NCBI RefSeq assembly: GCF_004153455.1
Contig: NZ_SDQE01000011.1
Coordinates: 62,001 to 126,000, forward strand
Direction: 5' to 3'
Length of the DNA stretch: 64,000 nucleotides
Source: Allopusillimonas ginsengisoli
GTDB taxonomy: Bacteria; Pseudomonadota; Gammaproteobacteria; Burkholderiales; Burkholderiaceae_B
Below the pieces are notes generated by a model, which did not search any database, was not told the DNA's origin, and worked only from the letters and a program-made list of their open reading frames with translations. Of this stretch, positions 35,175 through 44,501 are shown piece after piece (within the stretch, counting starts at the first letter, position 1; each line of letters starts with the position of its first letter). A program made the position numbers and the translations under genes.

Positions 35175-36356
35175 TTACACCATTTCGATAGCGAGCGCGA
35201 CAGCCTCGCCGCCGCCGATGCACAGCGAGGCGATGCCGCGCTTGCCGCCGGTCTTGCGCAACGCTCCCACCAGCGTTGCCAGCAGGCGGGCCCCCGATGC
35301 GCCGATGGGGTGGCCCAGGGCGGTGGCGCCGCCATGAATGTTGACCTTTTCATGCGGAAGGTTCAGGTCTTTCATGGCCGCCATAGTAACGACAGCGAAC
35401 GCCTCGTTGATCTCGTAGAGATCGACTTCTTCAGGCTTCCAGCCGGTGCGGGCGAAGATTTTCTGCATTGCGCCGACGGGGGCGGTTGTGAACCAGCCTG
35501 GCTCCTGCGAATGCTGGCTATGTCCAACGATGCGCGCCAGCGGGGTGGCGCCAAGTTTCCTGGCCGTGGATTCGCGCATCAGCACCATGGCAGCTGCGCC
35601 ATCCGAAATGGAGGATGCGTTGGCGGCTGTCACCGTGCCATCCTTCTTGAAGGCAGGTTTGAGGGTGGGGATTTTCTCGGGCATGGCTTTGGTGGGCGCT
35701 TCGTCGGTATCGATCACGGTGTCGCCCTTGCGGCCGGCAATCGTGACGGGCGCGATTTCCCACTTGAAGCTGCCGTCTTCGGTGGCGGCCCGCGCGCGGC
35801 GCAATGATTCAAGCGAAAAGGCGTCCTGCGCTTCGCGGGTAAAGTCGTATTTGGCAGCGCAGTCTTCGGCAAAAACCCCCATGGCTGTGCCGCGCTTGTA
35901 GGCGTCTTCCAGCCCGTCCAGCGCCATGTGGTCGTATACGGTGGAGTGGCCATAGCGGTAGCCCTGGCGGCCCCGCAGCAGCAGATAGGGCGCGTTGCTC
36001 ATGCTTTCCTGGCCGCCCGCCACCACCACATCGGCGCTGCCGGCCACAATAATGTCATGGCCGAACATGGCGGCCTTCAGGCCCGAGCCGCAGACCTTGT
36101 GAATCGTGGAGCAAGCCACGCCCAGGGGCAGGCCCGCGCCCAGGGCAGCCTGACGGGCCGGCGCCTGGCCTTGGCCGGCCTGCAACACATTGCCCATGAT
36201 GACTTCATCGACCGCATCGCCCTGGATGCCGGCGCGCTCCATGGCCGCCTTGATGGCGACAGCGCCCAGTTCGTGCGCTGCCAGGCTGGAGAGACTGCCC
36301 ATCATGGCGCCCATGGGCGTGCGGGCGATGGAAACTAAGACTATGGAATCAGACAT
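35175..36356 (-). CDS. acetyl-CoA acetyltransferase (thiolase)
   Basis: 393 residues, the usual size for biosynthetic/degradative thiolases of the AtoB/PhaA kind. The acyl-accepting Cys is Cys89 in STIHKVCGSGLKA. The second catalytic set is NIHGGATALGHPIGASGAR and the C-terminal CIGGGEAVALAIE with the general-base Cys. In the liu operon it would cleave acetoacetyl-CoA, from the acetoacetate end of leucine breakdown, to two acetyl-CoA. It follows aceK by 23 bp. Confidence 0.92.
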   Translation of the reverse strand: MSDSIVLVSIARTPMGAMMGSLSSLAAHELGAVAIKAAMERAGIQGDAVDEVIMGNVLQAGQGQAPARQAALGAGLPLGVACSTIHKVCGSGLKAAMFGHDIIVAGSADVVVAGGQESMSNAPYLLLRGRQGYRYGHSTVYDHMALDGLEDAYKRGTAMGVFAEDCAAKYDFTREAQDAFSLESLRRARAATEDGSFKWEIAPVTIAGRKGDTVIDTDEAPTKAMPEKIPTLKPAFKKDGTVTAANASSISDGAAAMVLMRESTARKLGATPLARIVGHSQHSQEPGWFTTAPVGAMQKIFARTGWKPEEVDLYEINEAFAVVTMAAMKDLNLPHEKVNIHGGATALGHPIGASGARLLATLVGALRKTGGKRGIASLCIGGGEAVALAIEMV

Positions 36357-36379
36357 GGAAATACTCCTGCTTTTCAGGT

Positions 36380-38227
36380 TTAAGTTGCCGACGCCACAGC
36401 GTTCGCGCTTTGGCGGCGCAAGCGACGGCTTTCGTCATACGGGAAAATGTCTTCTATGCGGCCCTGTATCGTGCGTTCGCGACAGGCCTGCCACCAGCTG
36501 GCTTCCAGCAGTTCGGCATGATGTTTCAAAAAGGCAGCGCGTACGCGTGGGTCGCCCAGCAAAAAATACTGAAATTCCTCGGGAAAAACGTCATTTGGCC
36601 CCACGGGATACCAGGGTTCGGAAGCCATTTCGGCCTCGGGGTTGGGCGCAGGCGGAATGCGGCGAAAATTCATTTCGGTCATGCGCTGGATTTCATCATA
36701 GTCGTAAAATACGACGCGTCCCAGACGTGTAAGCCCGAAGTTCTTGAACAGCATATCGCCCGGAAAAATATTGGCGGCGGCCAAATCGCGTATGGCATCC
36801 CCATAGTGCCGGACGGCCTGCTCGAGCGCCGCATCGGAGGCGCGCGCGAGATAAAGATTGAGCGGTGTCATCCGCCGTTCGATATACACATGCCGCAGCA
36901 CCACGGTGTCGCCATTTTCCTCGAGCAGGCTGGGTACCTGGTCGCGCAACTCGGCCAGCAATGCCTCGGAGAACCGGGCGCGCGGCAGCGCGACTTGCGA
37001 GTACTCCCACGTATCGGCCATGCGTCCTACGCGGTCGTGCTTCTTGACCATCAGGTACTTGCGGCGCACCGTCGCGTGGTCCATGCCGGGCTTGGCGATG
37101 GTGTCTCGGATCAGCTTGAAGACATAGGGGTAGGAGGGCAGCGTGAACACGGCCATCACCATCCCCTTGATGCCCGGTGCCAGATCGAAGGCATCGCGCG
37201 AGTGCGCTAGATGGTGCAGAAAGTCTCGGTAGAACAAGGTCTTGCCCTGTTTCTGCAGGCCTATGGTGGTATAGATTTCCGCCTTGGACTTGCGCGGAAA
37301 CAGCGTGTTCAGGAAATGCACATAAGCGGCGGGCGTTTCCATGTCTACCAGAAAATACGCGCGCGTAAAGCTGAACAGCGTGGTCAGGTCATCGGCCGTG
37401 TGCAGCAACGCGTCCAGCCGTATTTGCCCCGAGGGCGTATGCAATAGCGCAATCGCAAACGGGTGGATGGCGCTCTGATTGACCAGCCTGCCCACCACAT
37501 AGGCGCCCTTGTTGCGAAAGAACAGCGAATTGAGCACCTGGATCTGGCAGTCGTCGGCGAGGCGAGGGCCCGCGCCCCGGGGCAGCGTCAGCCTTAACTG
37601 ATGCACAGCCAGACGCGCCAGGGCCCGCGCGTCAGCGGGAAGATCAGAGAACGGCGCGGCCAGACCGAAGTCGGCCAGCATCTTGATCACGGACTTTTCC
37701 AGGCCTTCTCGCGTGGGATAGTACACGCGGTAAGAGGGCAGCTTGCTATCCAGATATTCGGTGGCAATGGCCGGCCGTACAAACAGGAAATCGTTGTGGA
37801 AGTAATCGCGGTGAAGTATGCGGCATGAAACCGAATTAAAAAACGTTTCGGCGCATTCCGGTTGGCGGTGTCCGGCCAGCAGGGCCACGAACTCCGCCTT
37901 GACGGATTGCCAGAAGCTGACCTGCGCCGATGTCAGGCTGTGCTGCTCCGACGAGGCTGGCCTGGCATCGCTGCCTTTGAGCGCGGCGGCCAGCACGGTT
38001 GTGCATTCGCGCACGCGCGTGTCGTAGTATTCGATGCGTTCGCGCGAGAGCTGTTGTATGCCGCGCCAGTCGCCCGATTCGAACAGAGACTTGGCGCGCT
38101 GTGCGCCATAGCGAAATAGCGCGTAATGGCGATTGAAGCCGTCCAGCATGCCCCGCGCCACCTCGCGCGGCGACAGGCCGGCACGCGGCACGGGCTCTAT
38201 TCGCTGATGGTCTCCGAAATTCGTCAT
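36380..38227 (-). CDS. aceK: isocitrate dehydrogenase kinase/phosphatase
   Basis: 615 residues. AceK phosphorylates and dephosphorylates isocitrate dehydrogenase, deciding between the TCA cycle and the glyoxylate bypass. Landmarks: the N-terminal regulatory half with HRDYFHNDFLFVRP, then the kinase-like half with FTLPSYPYVFKLIRD (ATP loop and Lys), YIERRMTPLNLYL, and the catalytic FPGDMLFKNFGLTRLGRVVFYDYDE (quoted in two parts: FPGDMLFKNFG and RVVFYDYDE). It is placed between liuA and the thiolase, 17 bp after liuA, far from any aceA/aceB in the window. That puts bypass control under the leucine regulator. Confidence 0.95.
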   Translation of the reverse strand: MTNFGDHQRIEPVPRAGLSPREVARGMLDGFNRHYALFRYGAQRAKSLFESGDWRGIQQLSRERIEYYDTRVRECTTVLAAALKGSDARPASSEQHSLTSAQVSFWQSVKAEFVALLAGHRQPECAETFFNSVSCRILHRDYFHNDFLFVRPAIATEYLDSKLPSYRVYYPTREGLEKSVIKMLADFGLAAPFSDLPADARALARLAVHQLRLTLPRGAGPRLADDCQIQVLNSLFFRNKGAYVVGRLVNQSAIHPFAIALLHTPSGQIRLDALLHTADDLTTLFSFTRAYFLVDMETPAAYVHFLNTLFPRKSKAEIYTTIGLQKQGKTLFYRDFLHHLAHSRDAFDLAPGIKGMVMAVFTLPSYPYVFKLIRDTIAKPGMDHATVRRKYLMVKKHDRVGRMADTWEYSQVALPRARFSEALLAELRDQVPSLLEENGDTVVLRHVYIERRMTPLNLYLARASDAALEQAVRHYGDAIRDLAAANIFPGDMLFKNFGLTRLGRVVFYDYDEIQRMTEMNFRRIPPAPNPEAEMASEPWYPVGPNDVFPEEFQYFLLGDPRVRAAFLKHHAELLEASWWQACRERTIQGRIEDIFPYDESRRLRRQSANAVASAT

Positions 38228-38244
38228 GGCGCCATGCTCACCGT

Positions 38245-39426
38245 TCAGGCGGTTTCGTTAAAGAGCTCCCGGCCGATGAGCATGCGGCGTATCTCGCTGG
38301 TGCCGGCGCCGATTTCATACAGTTTGGCATCGCGCCACAGGCGACCGGTGGGGTACTCGTTGATATAGCCATTGCCTCCCAGAATCTGTACGCCTTCGCC
38401 TGCCATCCAGGTGGCTTTTTCGGCGCAGTACAGAATCACGGCTGCGCAATCCTTGCGAACCTCGCGCACATGGCCGGCGCCCAGATTGTCCAGATTCTTG
38501 CCGACTGCATAGCAGAAGGCGCGGCTGGCTTGCAGCGTGGTGTACAGGTCGGCCATCTTGCCCTGGATCAGCTGGAATTCGCCGATGGATTGACCGAACT
38601 GCTTGCGATCATGAATATACGGCACGACGACATCCATGACTGCCTGCATGATGCCCAGCGGCCCGCCGGCCAGCACGGCGCGTTCATAATCCAGGCCGCT
38701 CATCAATACCTTGACGCCGCCATTGAGCTCACCGAGGATGTTCTCTTCAGGTACTTCGCAATCCTGAAACACCAGCTCCCCCGTATGGCTGCCGCGCATC
38801 CCGAGCTTGTCCAGTTTCTGCGCCACCGAAAAGCCCTTGAAGTGCTTTTCGATGATAAAGGCGGTGATGCCGCGCTGCTTGGCGGCCGGGTCGGTCTTGG
38901 CATAGACGACCAGTGTATCGGCGTCTGGTCCGTTGGTAATCCACATCTTGTTGCCGTTCAGCACATAGCGGCTGCCTTGCTTCTCGGCTCTCAACTTCAT
39001 GCTGACAACGTCGGAGCCTGCGCCTGGCTCGCTCATGGCCAGGGCGCCCACATGCTCGCCCGACAGCAGCTTGGGCAGGTACTTTTGCTTTTGGGCTTCG
39101 GAGCCATTGCGATGAATCTGGTTGACGCACAGATTGGAGTGCGCACCGTAGGACAGTGCCACGGAGGCGCTGGCGCGCGAGATTTCTTCCATCGCGATCA
39201 TGTGGGCCAGATAGCCCATATTGGTGCCGCCATAGTCTTCGCTGACGGTCATGCCCAGCAGGCCCAGGTCGCCAAACTTGCGCCACAAGTCCATGGGAAA
39301 CTGGTCGTCGCGATCGATCGCGGCAGCGCGGGGAGCAATTTCGGCCTGGGCGAACTCGCGCACGGCATCGCGCAGCATGTCGAGGTCGGAACCAAGGTCG
39401 AAGTTCAAGCCGGGAAGGTTCATCAT
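38245..39426 (-). CDS. liuA: isovaleryl-CoA dehydrogenase
   Basis: 393 residues (a second ATG follows at 39423). The FAD enzyme oxidises isovaleryl-CoA to 3-methylcrotonyl-CoA. Signatures: [53 protein letters not shown], the YER segment in [15 protein letters not shown] that carries the family-specific catalytic Glu, and [21 protein letters not shown]. It is the first gene of the operon, 161 bp from the LiuR-type palindrome. Confidence 0.94.
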   Translation of the reverse strand: MMNLPGLNFDLGSDLDMLRDAVREFAQAEIAPRAAAIDRDDQFPMDLWRKFGDLGLLGMTVSEDYGGTNMGYLAHMIAMEEISRASASVALSYGAHSNLCVNQIHRNGSEAQKQKYLPKLLSGEHVGALAMSEPGAGSDVVSMKLRAEKQGSRYVLNGNKMWITNGPDADTLVVYAKTDPAAKQRGITAFIIEKHFKGFSVAQKLDKLGMRGSHTGELVFQDCEVPEENILGELNGGVKVLMSGLDYERAVLAGGPLGIMQAVMDVVVPYIHDRKQFGQSIGEFQLIQGKMADLYTTLQASRAFCYAVGKNLDNLGAGHVREVRKDCAAVILYCAEKATWMAGEGVQILGGNGYINEYPTGRLWRDAKLYEIGAGTSEIRRMLIGRELFNETA

Positions 39427-39586
39427 GGTCTCCAGAGTTCATGGCTGCGGCCTTGGGGTGCGCCACTTCTTTATGTTTTACACCGGGAAGGTGACAAACG
39501 GGTTGTGTTTGTGCCCTTGTATCAGGTTTGCCTTGAGCCTGCACGAGGCGTGCTGGCTGACAGGGTTGAATCATTTATTTTATATT

Positions 39587-39602
39587 ACGTTTACGTAAAC
39601 GT
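39587..39602. promoter_or_regulatory. LiuR operator candidate at the liu operon promoter
   Basis: ACGTTTACGTAAACGT is a perfect 16-bp palindrome, followed by AAAC and set in AT-rich DNA between the liuR stop and liuA. Repeated ACGT/TTTACG words match my memory of known LiuR sites in Proteobacteria. It lies 161-176 bp upstream of the liuA ATG, leaving a long leader. Confidence 0.75.
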
Positions 39603-39605
39603 AAA

Positions 39606-39995
39606 CTATGTTGCTTTCCGTTTTTGGGCAAGCAGGGCGTGGCAGGTTTTCTCCTGCTCTGCGATCTCGCTCAGTGTAAGTTCGATGTCCTGACGTTGAC
39701 GCGTCAGCGATTCGCGATGCTGCGCCAGCAGGGCGAGATAGTGCTGCAGCTGCAGGACGGTGTCGCCGGGACTGTCGTACATATTGATCAGGCTGACGAT
39801 CTCGCTCAGTTGAAGGCCCAGCCGCTTGCCGCGCAGCGCCAGCTTCAGGCGAGTGCGGTCGCGGGCGGTATAGACGCGGTTCCGCCCCTCGCGCCGCGGA
39901 CTGACGATACCCTGGTCTTCATAGAAGCGAATGGTGCGTGGCGTAATGGAAAACTCTTGCGCCAGCTCGGAAATGGTCCAGAAGGTGTCAGACAT
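39606..39995 (-). CDS. liuR: MerR-family regulator of leucine/isovalerate catabolism
   Basis: 129 residues. N-terminal DNA-binding domain FWTISELAQEFSITPRTIRFYEDQGIVSPRREGRNRVYTARDR (in parts: SELAQEFSITPRTIRFYEDQG, then GRNRVYTARDR), a helical dimerisation coil with LSEIVSLINMYDS and QDIELTLSEI. LiuR represses liu genes until a pathway CoA ester appears. It is upstream of liuA on the same strand, and palindromes flank it on both sides, which fits autoregulation. Confidence 0.9.
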   Translation of the reverse strand: MSDTFWTISELAQEFSITPRTIRFYEDQGIVSPRREGRNRVYTARDRTRLKLALRGKRLGLQLSEIVSLINMYDSPGDTVLQLQHYLALLAQHRESLTRQRQDIELTLSEIAEQEKTCHALLAQKRKAT

Positions 39996-40010
39996 GGCAA
40001 GGTTTCAGCA

Positions 40011-40024
40011 GTTAACGTTAACGT
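40011..40024. promoter_or_regulatory. second LiuR operator candidate, liuR/metallo-hydrolase divergent gap
   Basis: GTTAACGTTAACGT contains two overlapping palindromes (GTTAACGTTAAC at 40011-40022 and ACGTTAACGT at 40015-40024). It lies 16 bp upstream of the liuR ATG and 129 bp upstream of the divergent metallo-hydrolase, with the same AACGT/ACGTA words as the site at 39587. Confidence 0.65.
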
Positions 40025-40152
40025 CACATGATGCCATAATACGTCGTTCGGGCCTATCGCTTGCCATGGCTTTTATGCCCGTCGCAACAGTCGAGTATCG
40101 TAGAGCCTGGATCGGTGGCGTTGCCGCTGGATAAAGCTGGATTGGAGACGCA

Positions 40153-41253
40153 ATGAATCCTAATGAACAAAAGCTGGATTACCCCTGGGGCGACGAGCTC
40201 CCCGCGCCGGGCACCGCCCGCAGCGTGGCCGATGGCGTGCGCTGGGTCCGCATGCCCTTGCCCTTTGCGCTGGATCATATCAACCTCTGGTTGCTGCGCG
40301 ACAAGATCGATGGCCGCGAAGGGTGGACCATCGTAGATTGCGGGGTTGCCCGCGATGAGGTCAAGGCCTTGTGGAATCAGGTGTTCGACGATGCGCTGGA
40401 CGGCCTGCCCGTACTGCGTGTCATTGTCACGCATATGCATCCCGATCATGTGGGCCTGGCCGCCTGGCTGTGCGAGCGCTGGGATGCACCGCTCTGGATG
40501 ACCATGACGGATTACGCGACGGCCTGTCTTTGGTCCAGCGGCAATGCGCCGGCAGGCGGCCCCACCGGGCAGAGCGCGTTGGCGCATTTCATGCTGCATG
40601 GCCTGGTCGATAAAGCTGCGCAAGAAACCATAGGCAAGCGCGCAGGCTACTATCCTGGCCTGGTGCCCAGCATGCCGGGCAGCTTTCGCCGCATCATGCA
40701 TGGCGATCATTTCATGATCGGCGGGCGCGAGTGGCGCGTGATTGTTGGCTATGGTCACGCACCCGAACACGCTTCCCTGTATTGCGACACCTTGCGTTTG
40801 CTGATTTCGGGCGACATGGTCCTGCCGCGCATTTCGACCAACGTCAGTGTCTTCAACTACGAGCCCGACAGCAATCCGCTGCCGCTGTATCTGAATTCTC
40901 TGCGCCGTTACGACGACCTGCCTGAAGACACGCTGGTGCTGCCGTCTCATGGACGGCCCTTCCGCGGCCTGCATGAGCGCATTCAGCAGCAGCATCGACA
41001 CCATGCGGAAAGGCTTGAAGAGGTGTTGACTGCGTGCGCCCAGCCGCACAGTGCGGCGGAAATCGTGCCGATCATGTTCCACCGCAAGCTGGACCATCAT
41101 CAGCTCACTTTCGCCATGGGCGAGGCGCTGGCCCACCTGCATGCACTGTATTACGAGGGCAAGCTGGCGCGTCTTCATGGCGATGACGGCATCATCCGCT
41201 TTCAACGCGCGGACGGGCCGCCCATTGGCAGGCAGGGTGCGCTTGGCGGTTGA
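40153..41253 (+). CDS. MBL-fold metallo-hydrolase
   Basis: 366 residues. Metal-binding motif THMHPDHVGLAAW near residues 94-106, then the late His in GYGHAPEHASLYC and the Asp in LISGDMVLPR, and VLPSHGRPFRG. The C-terminal ~80 residues form a helical, winged-helix-like extension found in the thioesterase/glyoxalase-like branch of the fold. It is divergent from liuR, and the shared gap has a LiuR-like site, so it may hydrolyse a CoA ester of the leucine pathway. That is inference. Confidence 0.8.
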   Translation: MNPNEQKLDYPWGDELPAPGTARSVADGVRWVRMPLPFALDHINLWLLRDKIDGREGWTIVDCGVARDEVKALWNQVFDDALDGLPVLRVIVTHMHPDHVGLAAWLCERWDAPLWMTMTDYATACLWSSGNAPAGGPTGQSALAHFMLHGLVDKAAQETIGKRAGYYPGLVPSMPGSFRRIMHGDHFMIGGREWRVIVGYGHAPEHASLYCDTLRLLISGDMVLPRISTNVSVFNYEPDSNPLPLYLNSLRRYDDLPEDTLVLPSHGRPFRGLHERIQQQHRHHAERLEEVLTACAQPHSAAEIVPIMFHRKLDHHQLTFAMGEALAHLHALYYEGKLARLHGDDGIIRFQRADGPPIGRQGALGG

Positions 41254-41404
41254 GATGACTGGAAAATAAACGCCAGGCGCCGCCTGTGTCTGGCGGTGTC
41301 GGGCCACTGGCGACAAAGACGGCCCGACGGACAGGCGAGCCTGGCTGCAGGCTGTCTCAGCGGCTAACGCGGGGCGGCAGGGACGGCGATCAGGGCAGAT
41401 GGCG

Positions 41405-42031
41405 TCAGCGTTGCGACATCATCAGCTTGACCGCCAGGCCCACGAAGACCGTACCTGCAATGCGGTTCAGGACGCGCTGGGCGCGTTGCGACGATTGCAT
41501 GCGCTCGCCCAGCGTGCCCGAAAACCACGCCAGCAATCCAAAGACCAGTAGCGTCGACAGCATGAACAGGCCGCCCAGACTCAGGGTCTGCAAGGCGACG
41601 GATCCGCGCGCGGGCGAGGTGAACTGCGGCAGGAACGCCAGGAAAAACAGCGATACCTTGGGATTGGTGAGGTTCATGATAATGCCGCGCCGATAGAGCT
41701 GGCCGGCGCCCAGCGCCGCCGGACGCTCGCCGGTATGATCCATGCCCTTGAACCGGAATGCCTGCCAGGCCAGATACAACAAGTAGAGCGCACCGGCCAG
41801 CTTGAGCGTCGTGAACGCGGCTTCAGACGTAGCGAAGACGGCGGCCAGGCCAATGGCCACGGCGACCGTGTGCCCGATCAGCCCCGTGCAGAGGCCCAGC
41901 ACGACGAACATGCCCGATCCCCGGCCCCACATGGCCGATTGCATGAGCACAAACAGATTGTCGGGCCCGGGCGCCAGCGCCAGCAGGACGGCGACGCCAA
42001 AGAAAGAAAGTGCGACTTCAGGAGTAAGCAT
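41405..42031 (-). CDS. LysE/RhtB-family amino-acid exporter
   Basis: 208 residues, six membrane helices. The family motif ALAPGPDNLFVLMQSAMWGRGSG is at about residues 19-41 (short part: APGPDNLFVL), with MNLTNPKVSLFFLAFLPQF in the middle. Exports amino acids or related compounds; substrate unknown. It is downstream of the GntR gene at 42.1 kb on the same strand, 59 bp away. Confidence 0.9.
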   Translation of the reverse strand: MLTPEVALSFFGVAVLLALAPGPDNLFVLMQSAMWGRGSGMFVVLGLCTGLIGHTVAVAIGLAAVFATSEAAFTTLKLAGALYLLYLAWQAFRFKGMDHTGERPAALGAGQLYRRGIIMNLTNPKVSLFFLAFLPQFTSPARGSVALQTLSLGGLFMLSTLLVFGLLAWFSGTLGERMQSSQRAQRVLNRIAGTVFVGLAVKLMMSQR

Positions 42032-42090
42032 GGCAGCGTCAAAGTTTGGGCCAAGGTCTGTTAACGCCTTGACGACGTGTTGAGCGAAGG

Positions 42091-42810
42091 TCAGGCGGTT
42101 TCGTCGAGCAGGCGCCGATAGCGGTCGACACTATCGTTCAGATGCCTGTACATGGCGGTGCGGGCGGCGGTTGGATCACCGCGCATGATGGCTGTCATGA
42201 TAACGCCATGCTCGCGCGCCGTGCGTTTTTCGTACGCCGCCAGCGTTTTCGGGGATTTGCCCATGCGCTTGAGTTTGAGATCCTGCATGACGTCTTTGAT
42301 GGAGGACTCGAGCAAATGCGCAAAGTGCGGATTGTTCGACGCGCGCGCAATGGCCAGGTGAAACGCATAGTCGGCGTCGACGGCGGCCTTGATGTCGTCG
42401 TTCACTGCGTTGAACGCATCGAATGCGCGGACAATGTCGGCCAGGTCTTGCGGGGTGCGGCGCTCCGCGGCCAGCCCGGCGGCTTCGACCTCCAGGCCAA
42501 TGCGCAGCTCCATGATATGCAAGGCCGCCCGATTATCGGCGCTGGTGCCGGGCAATATGTCGATGAGCGATTCGTTTGGCGCCACAACGAAAACGCCTAC
42601 GCCGGGCTTGCTGGCCAGTCGTCCGGAAAGCCGTATCGAGGCAACCGCCTCGCGGATCACGGTGCGGCTCACGCCGAATTCCTTGCATAGCTGCTGTTCG
42701 GAGGGCATGCGGTCGCCCGGGCGGTAGATCTGCCGTTCGATGCGGCGCGAGAGTTCCTTGATGACGGTGTCGGTCAGGGTGCCACGTTGTTGAGGTGCGG
42801 TTGCGCTCAA
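42091..42810 (-). CDS. GntR-family regulator, FadR/FCD type
   Basis: 239 residues from TTG 42810, with GGAG 8 bp upstream. Winged helix: PGDRMPSEQQLCKEFGVSRTVIREAVASIR. FCD domain: ELRIGLEVEAAGLAAERRT, DYAFHLAIARASNNPHF with metal/ligand His and Asp, and the final HGVIMTAIMRGD...MYRHL. It is divergent from the third TRAP operon, and the gap has TGTATGA twice at 14-bp spacing. It is the likely local regulator of the TRAP/aminotransferase/Hyu module. Confidence 0.88.
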   Translation of the reverse strand: MSATAPQQRGTLTDTVIKELSRRIERQIYRPGDRMPSEQQLCKEFGVSRTVIREAVASIRLSGRLASKPGVGVFVVAPNESLIDILPGTSADNRAALHIMELRIGLEVEAAGLAAERRTPQDLADIVRAFDAFNAVNDDIKAAVDADYAFHLAIARASNNPHFAHLLESSIKDVMQDLKLKRMGKSPKTLAAYEKRTAREHGVIMTAIMRGDPTAARTAMYRHLNDSVDRYRRLLDETA

Positions 42811-42897
42811 GGGAGGCTCCTTCGTTATTGTTATTGGCGTTAACAGGGGGGATATCCCTAGCTTTGCAGCCCAGGTAAGGCTAAGTATATTTTAACA

Positions 42898-42920
42898 CTT
42901 GTATGATGGCTGCTGTATGA
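42898..42920. promoter_or_regulatory. GntR operator candidate before TRAP system 3
   Basis: CTTGTATGATGG (42898-42909) then TGTATGA again at 42914-42920. The first 11 bases recur exactly before hyuA at 50998-51008, at nearly the same distance from the start codon (79 versus 75 bp). TTGTAT/ATACAA half-sites are common for FCD-type GntR proteins. Confidence 0.55.
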
Positions 42921-42987
42921 GTGCTGGCGGTTAATCTGCACCCGCAAGCCGTCAGTTTTGGCTCAATGACTCTTTCAGGGGAATGCG

Positions 42988-43977
42988 ATGCTCAGCTTGA
43001 CGAAATGGGCGGCGCTTGCCGCGCTGGCTTTTCCATTGGCTGTCTCAGCCACCACCTGGACCATGGCGACAGGGTATCCGGAAAATAGCTTTTTCACCAA
43101 GAATATCCGGCAGTTCGCCCAAGAGGTGGAGCAGGAAAGCGCGGGACGCCTGAAGCTGGATATTCGCGCCAACAGCACCCTGATCAAGCACGACGCCATC
43201 AAGCGTGCCGTCCAGTCGGGCCAGGTTCAGGCGGGCGAAATTCGTTTTGGCGTCTATGGCAACGAGAACCCCGTCTACAACCTTGACGGGCTGCCCAATA
43301 TTGCCGCCAACTACAAAGAGGCCATGCTGCTGGCCGACGCCCAGGCGCCGTTCTTCGACAAGCTGTTCGGCAAAAATGGGATGCGCGTGATCTCCTATGT
43401 GGCCTGGCCGGGGCAGGGGTTTTACACCAAGAAAGAAATCAAAAGCGTCGACGACTTCAAAGGCATGAAGCTGCGCATCTACTCAAAGCCGACGCAGAAG
43501 ATGGGAGAAATGCTGGGTTTCGATGCGATCATCCTGCCATTTGCCGAGGTGGCCCAGGCGTTTGCCACGGGCCTGATCGATTCCCAGTTCACCAGCGCCC
43601 AGACAGGGATCGATACGCAGGCCTGGGACAACGTGAAGTATTTTATGTATAGCGGCACCCTGCATAACAAGAACGGTATCATCATTAACGAGCGGGCCTT
43701 CCGCAAGCTGGACGACGATGTGCAGAAGATTGTGCTCGAGGCCGGCAAGCGCGCCACCCAGCGCGGGTTCGAGATGAGTAAGCAGGCCAGCGACGAAACG
43801 CTGGAATCGCTCAAGAAACACGGCATGCATGTTTCGCAGGCGCCGCAGGACGTCCAGGATGCGCTGGCCAAGATCGGCGAGACCATGATGGACGACTGGC
43901 GCAACACGGCCAATCCCGAAGAGCAGAAAGTGCTCGACGATTACCTCGCGATGAAGAAAAAGGCCGAGGATGCGTAG
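42988..43977 (+). CDS. TRAP transporter substrate-binding protein (DctP family), system 3
   Basis: 329 residues with a signal peptide ending near LAVSATT. Motifs: TWTMATGYPENSFFTKNIRQFAQEVE, MKLRIYSKPTQKMGEMLGFD with the ligand Arg, and SQFTSAQTGID rather than the DGQENP of the other two systems in this window. This suggests a different substrate class. GGGG before the ATG serves as ribosome site. Its stop overlaps dctQ by 8 bp. Confidence 0.92.
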   Translation: MLSLTKWAALAALAFPLAVSATTWTMATGYPENSFFTKNIRQFAQEVEQESAGRLKLDIRANSTLIKHDAIKRAVQSGQVQAGEIRFGVYGNENPVYNLDGLPNIAANYKEAMLLADAQAPFFDKLFGKNGMRVISYVAWPGQGFYTKKEIKSVDDFKGMKLRIYSKPTQKMGEMLGFDAIILPFAEVAQAFATGLIDSQFTSAQTGIDTQAWDNVKYFMYSGTLHNKNGIIINERAFRKLDDDVQKIVLEAGKRATQRGFEMSKQASDETLESLKKHGMHVSQAPQDVQDALAKIGETMMDDWRNTANPEEQKVLDDYLAMKKKAEDA

Positions 43978-44476
43978 GCTCCTCGACGGCGTTTATCTGA
44001 TCAGTGGCGTGGCGGCCGGTCTTTTCCTCGCCGGCATCGCTGTCGTGATCGTGTTGCAGATACTGGCTCGTCTGCGCGGGCTGGCCTTCGACTCAACCGA
44101 GATCTCCGGCTTTTTCATGGCGGCGTCCACATTCCTTGGGCTGGCCTACACGTTTCGCGATGGCGGCCATGTGCGCGTCAGCCTGCTTGTGAACAACCTG
44201 GCGGGGGGGCGGCGCAGGGCAGCTGAACTATGGTGTTGTGCATTCAGCGCATGTCTGCTCGCCTATGTGTCGTGGCATGCGGTCGCTTTCACGCTGGAGT
44301 CCTACGAGTTCCACGACGTGAGCCCCGGCTTGATGGCGGTTCCCTTCTGGATTCCGCAGGCGGGAATGGCGCTGGGGTTGATTATCCTGACCGTGGCGCT
44401 GGTGGACGCTGCCGTGGCAGTGGCCCGGGGAGAGAAAGCTGGCTATGAAGACAACACCGACACGGCGCTGGACTGA
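43970..44476 (+). CDS. TRAP transporter small permease (DctQ family), system 3
   Basis: 168 residues, four membrane helices: IAVVIVLQILARLRGL, ISGFFMAASTFLGLAYTFRDGGHVRVSLL and WIPQAGMALGLIIL. It starts inside the end of dctP, showing translational coupling. Its partner dctM follows after 25 bp. Confidence 0.9.
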   Translation: MRRLLDGVYLISGVAAGLFLAGIAVVIVLQILARLRGLAFDSTEISGFFMAASTFLGLAYTFRDGGHVRVSLLVNNLAGGRRRAAELWCCAFSACLLAYVSWHAVAFTLESYEFHDVSPGLMAVPFWIPQAGMALGLIILTVALVDAAVAVARGEKAGYEDNTDTALD

Positions 44477-44501
44477 AAGATCAGCCGCCTAGGAAATAGA
44501 C

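Noticed and set aside
38470-39693. 407-residue plus-strand open frame opposite liuA
   Set aside because: Isovaleryl-CoA dehydrogenase on the other strand carries all family motifs; the frame also runs through the operator and into liuR.
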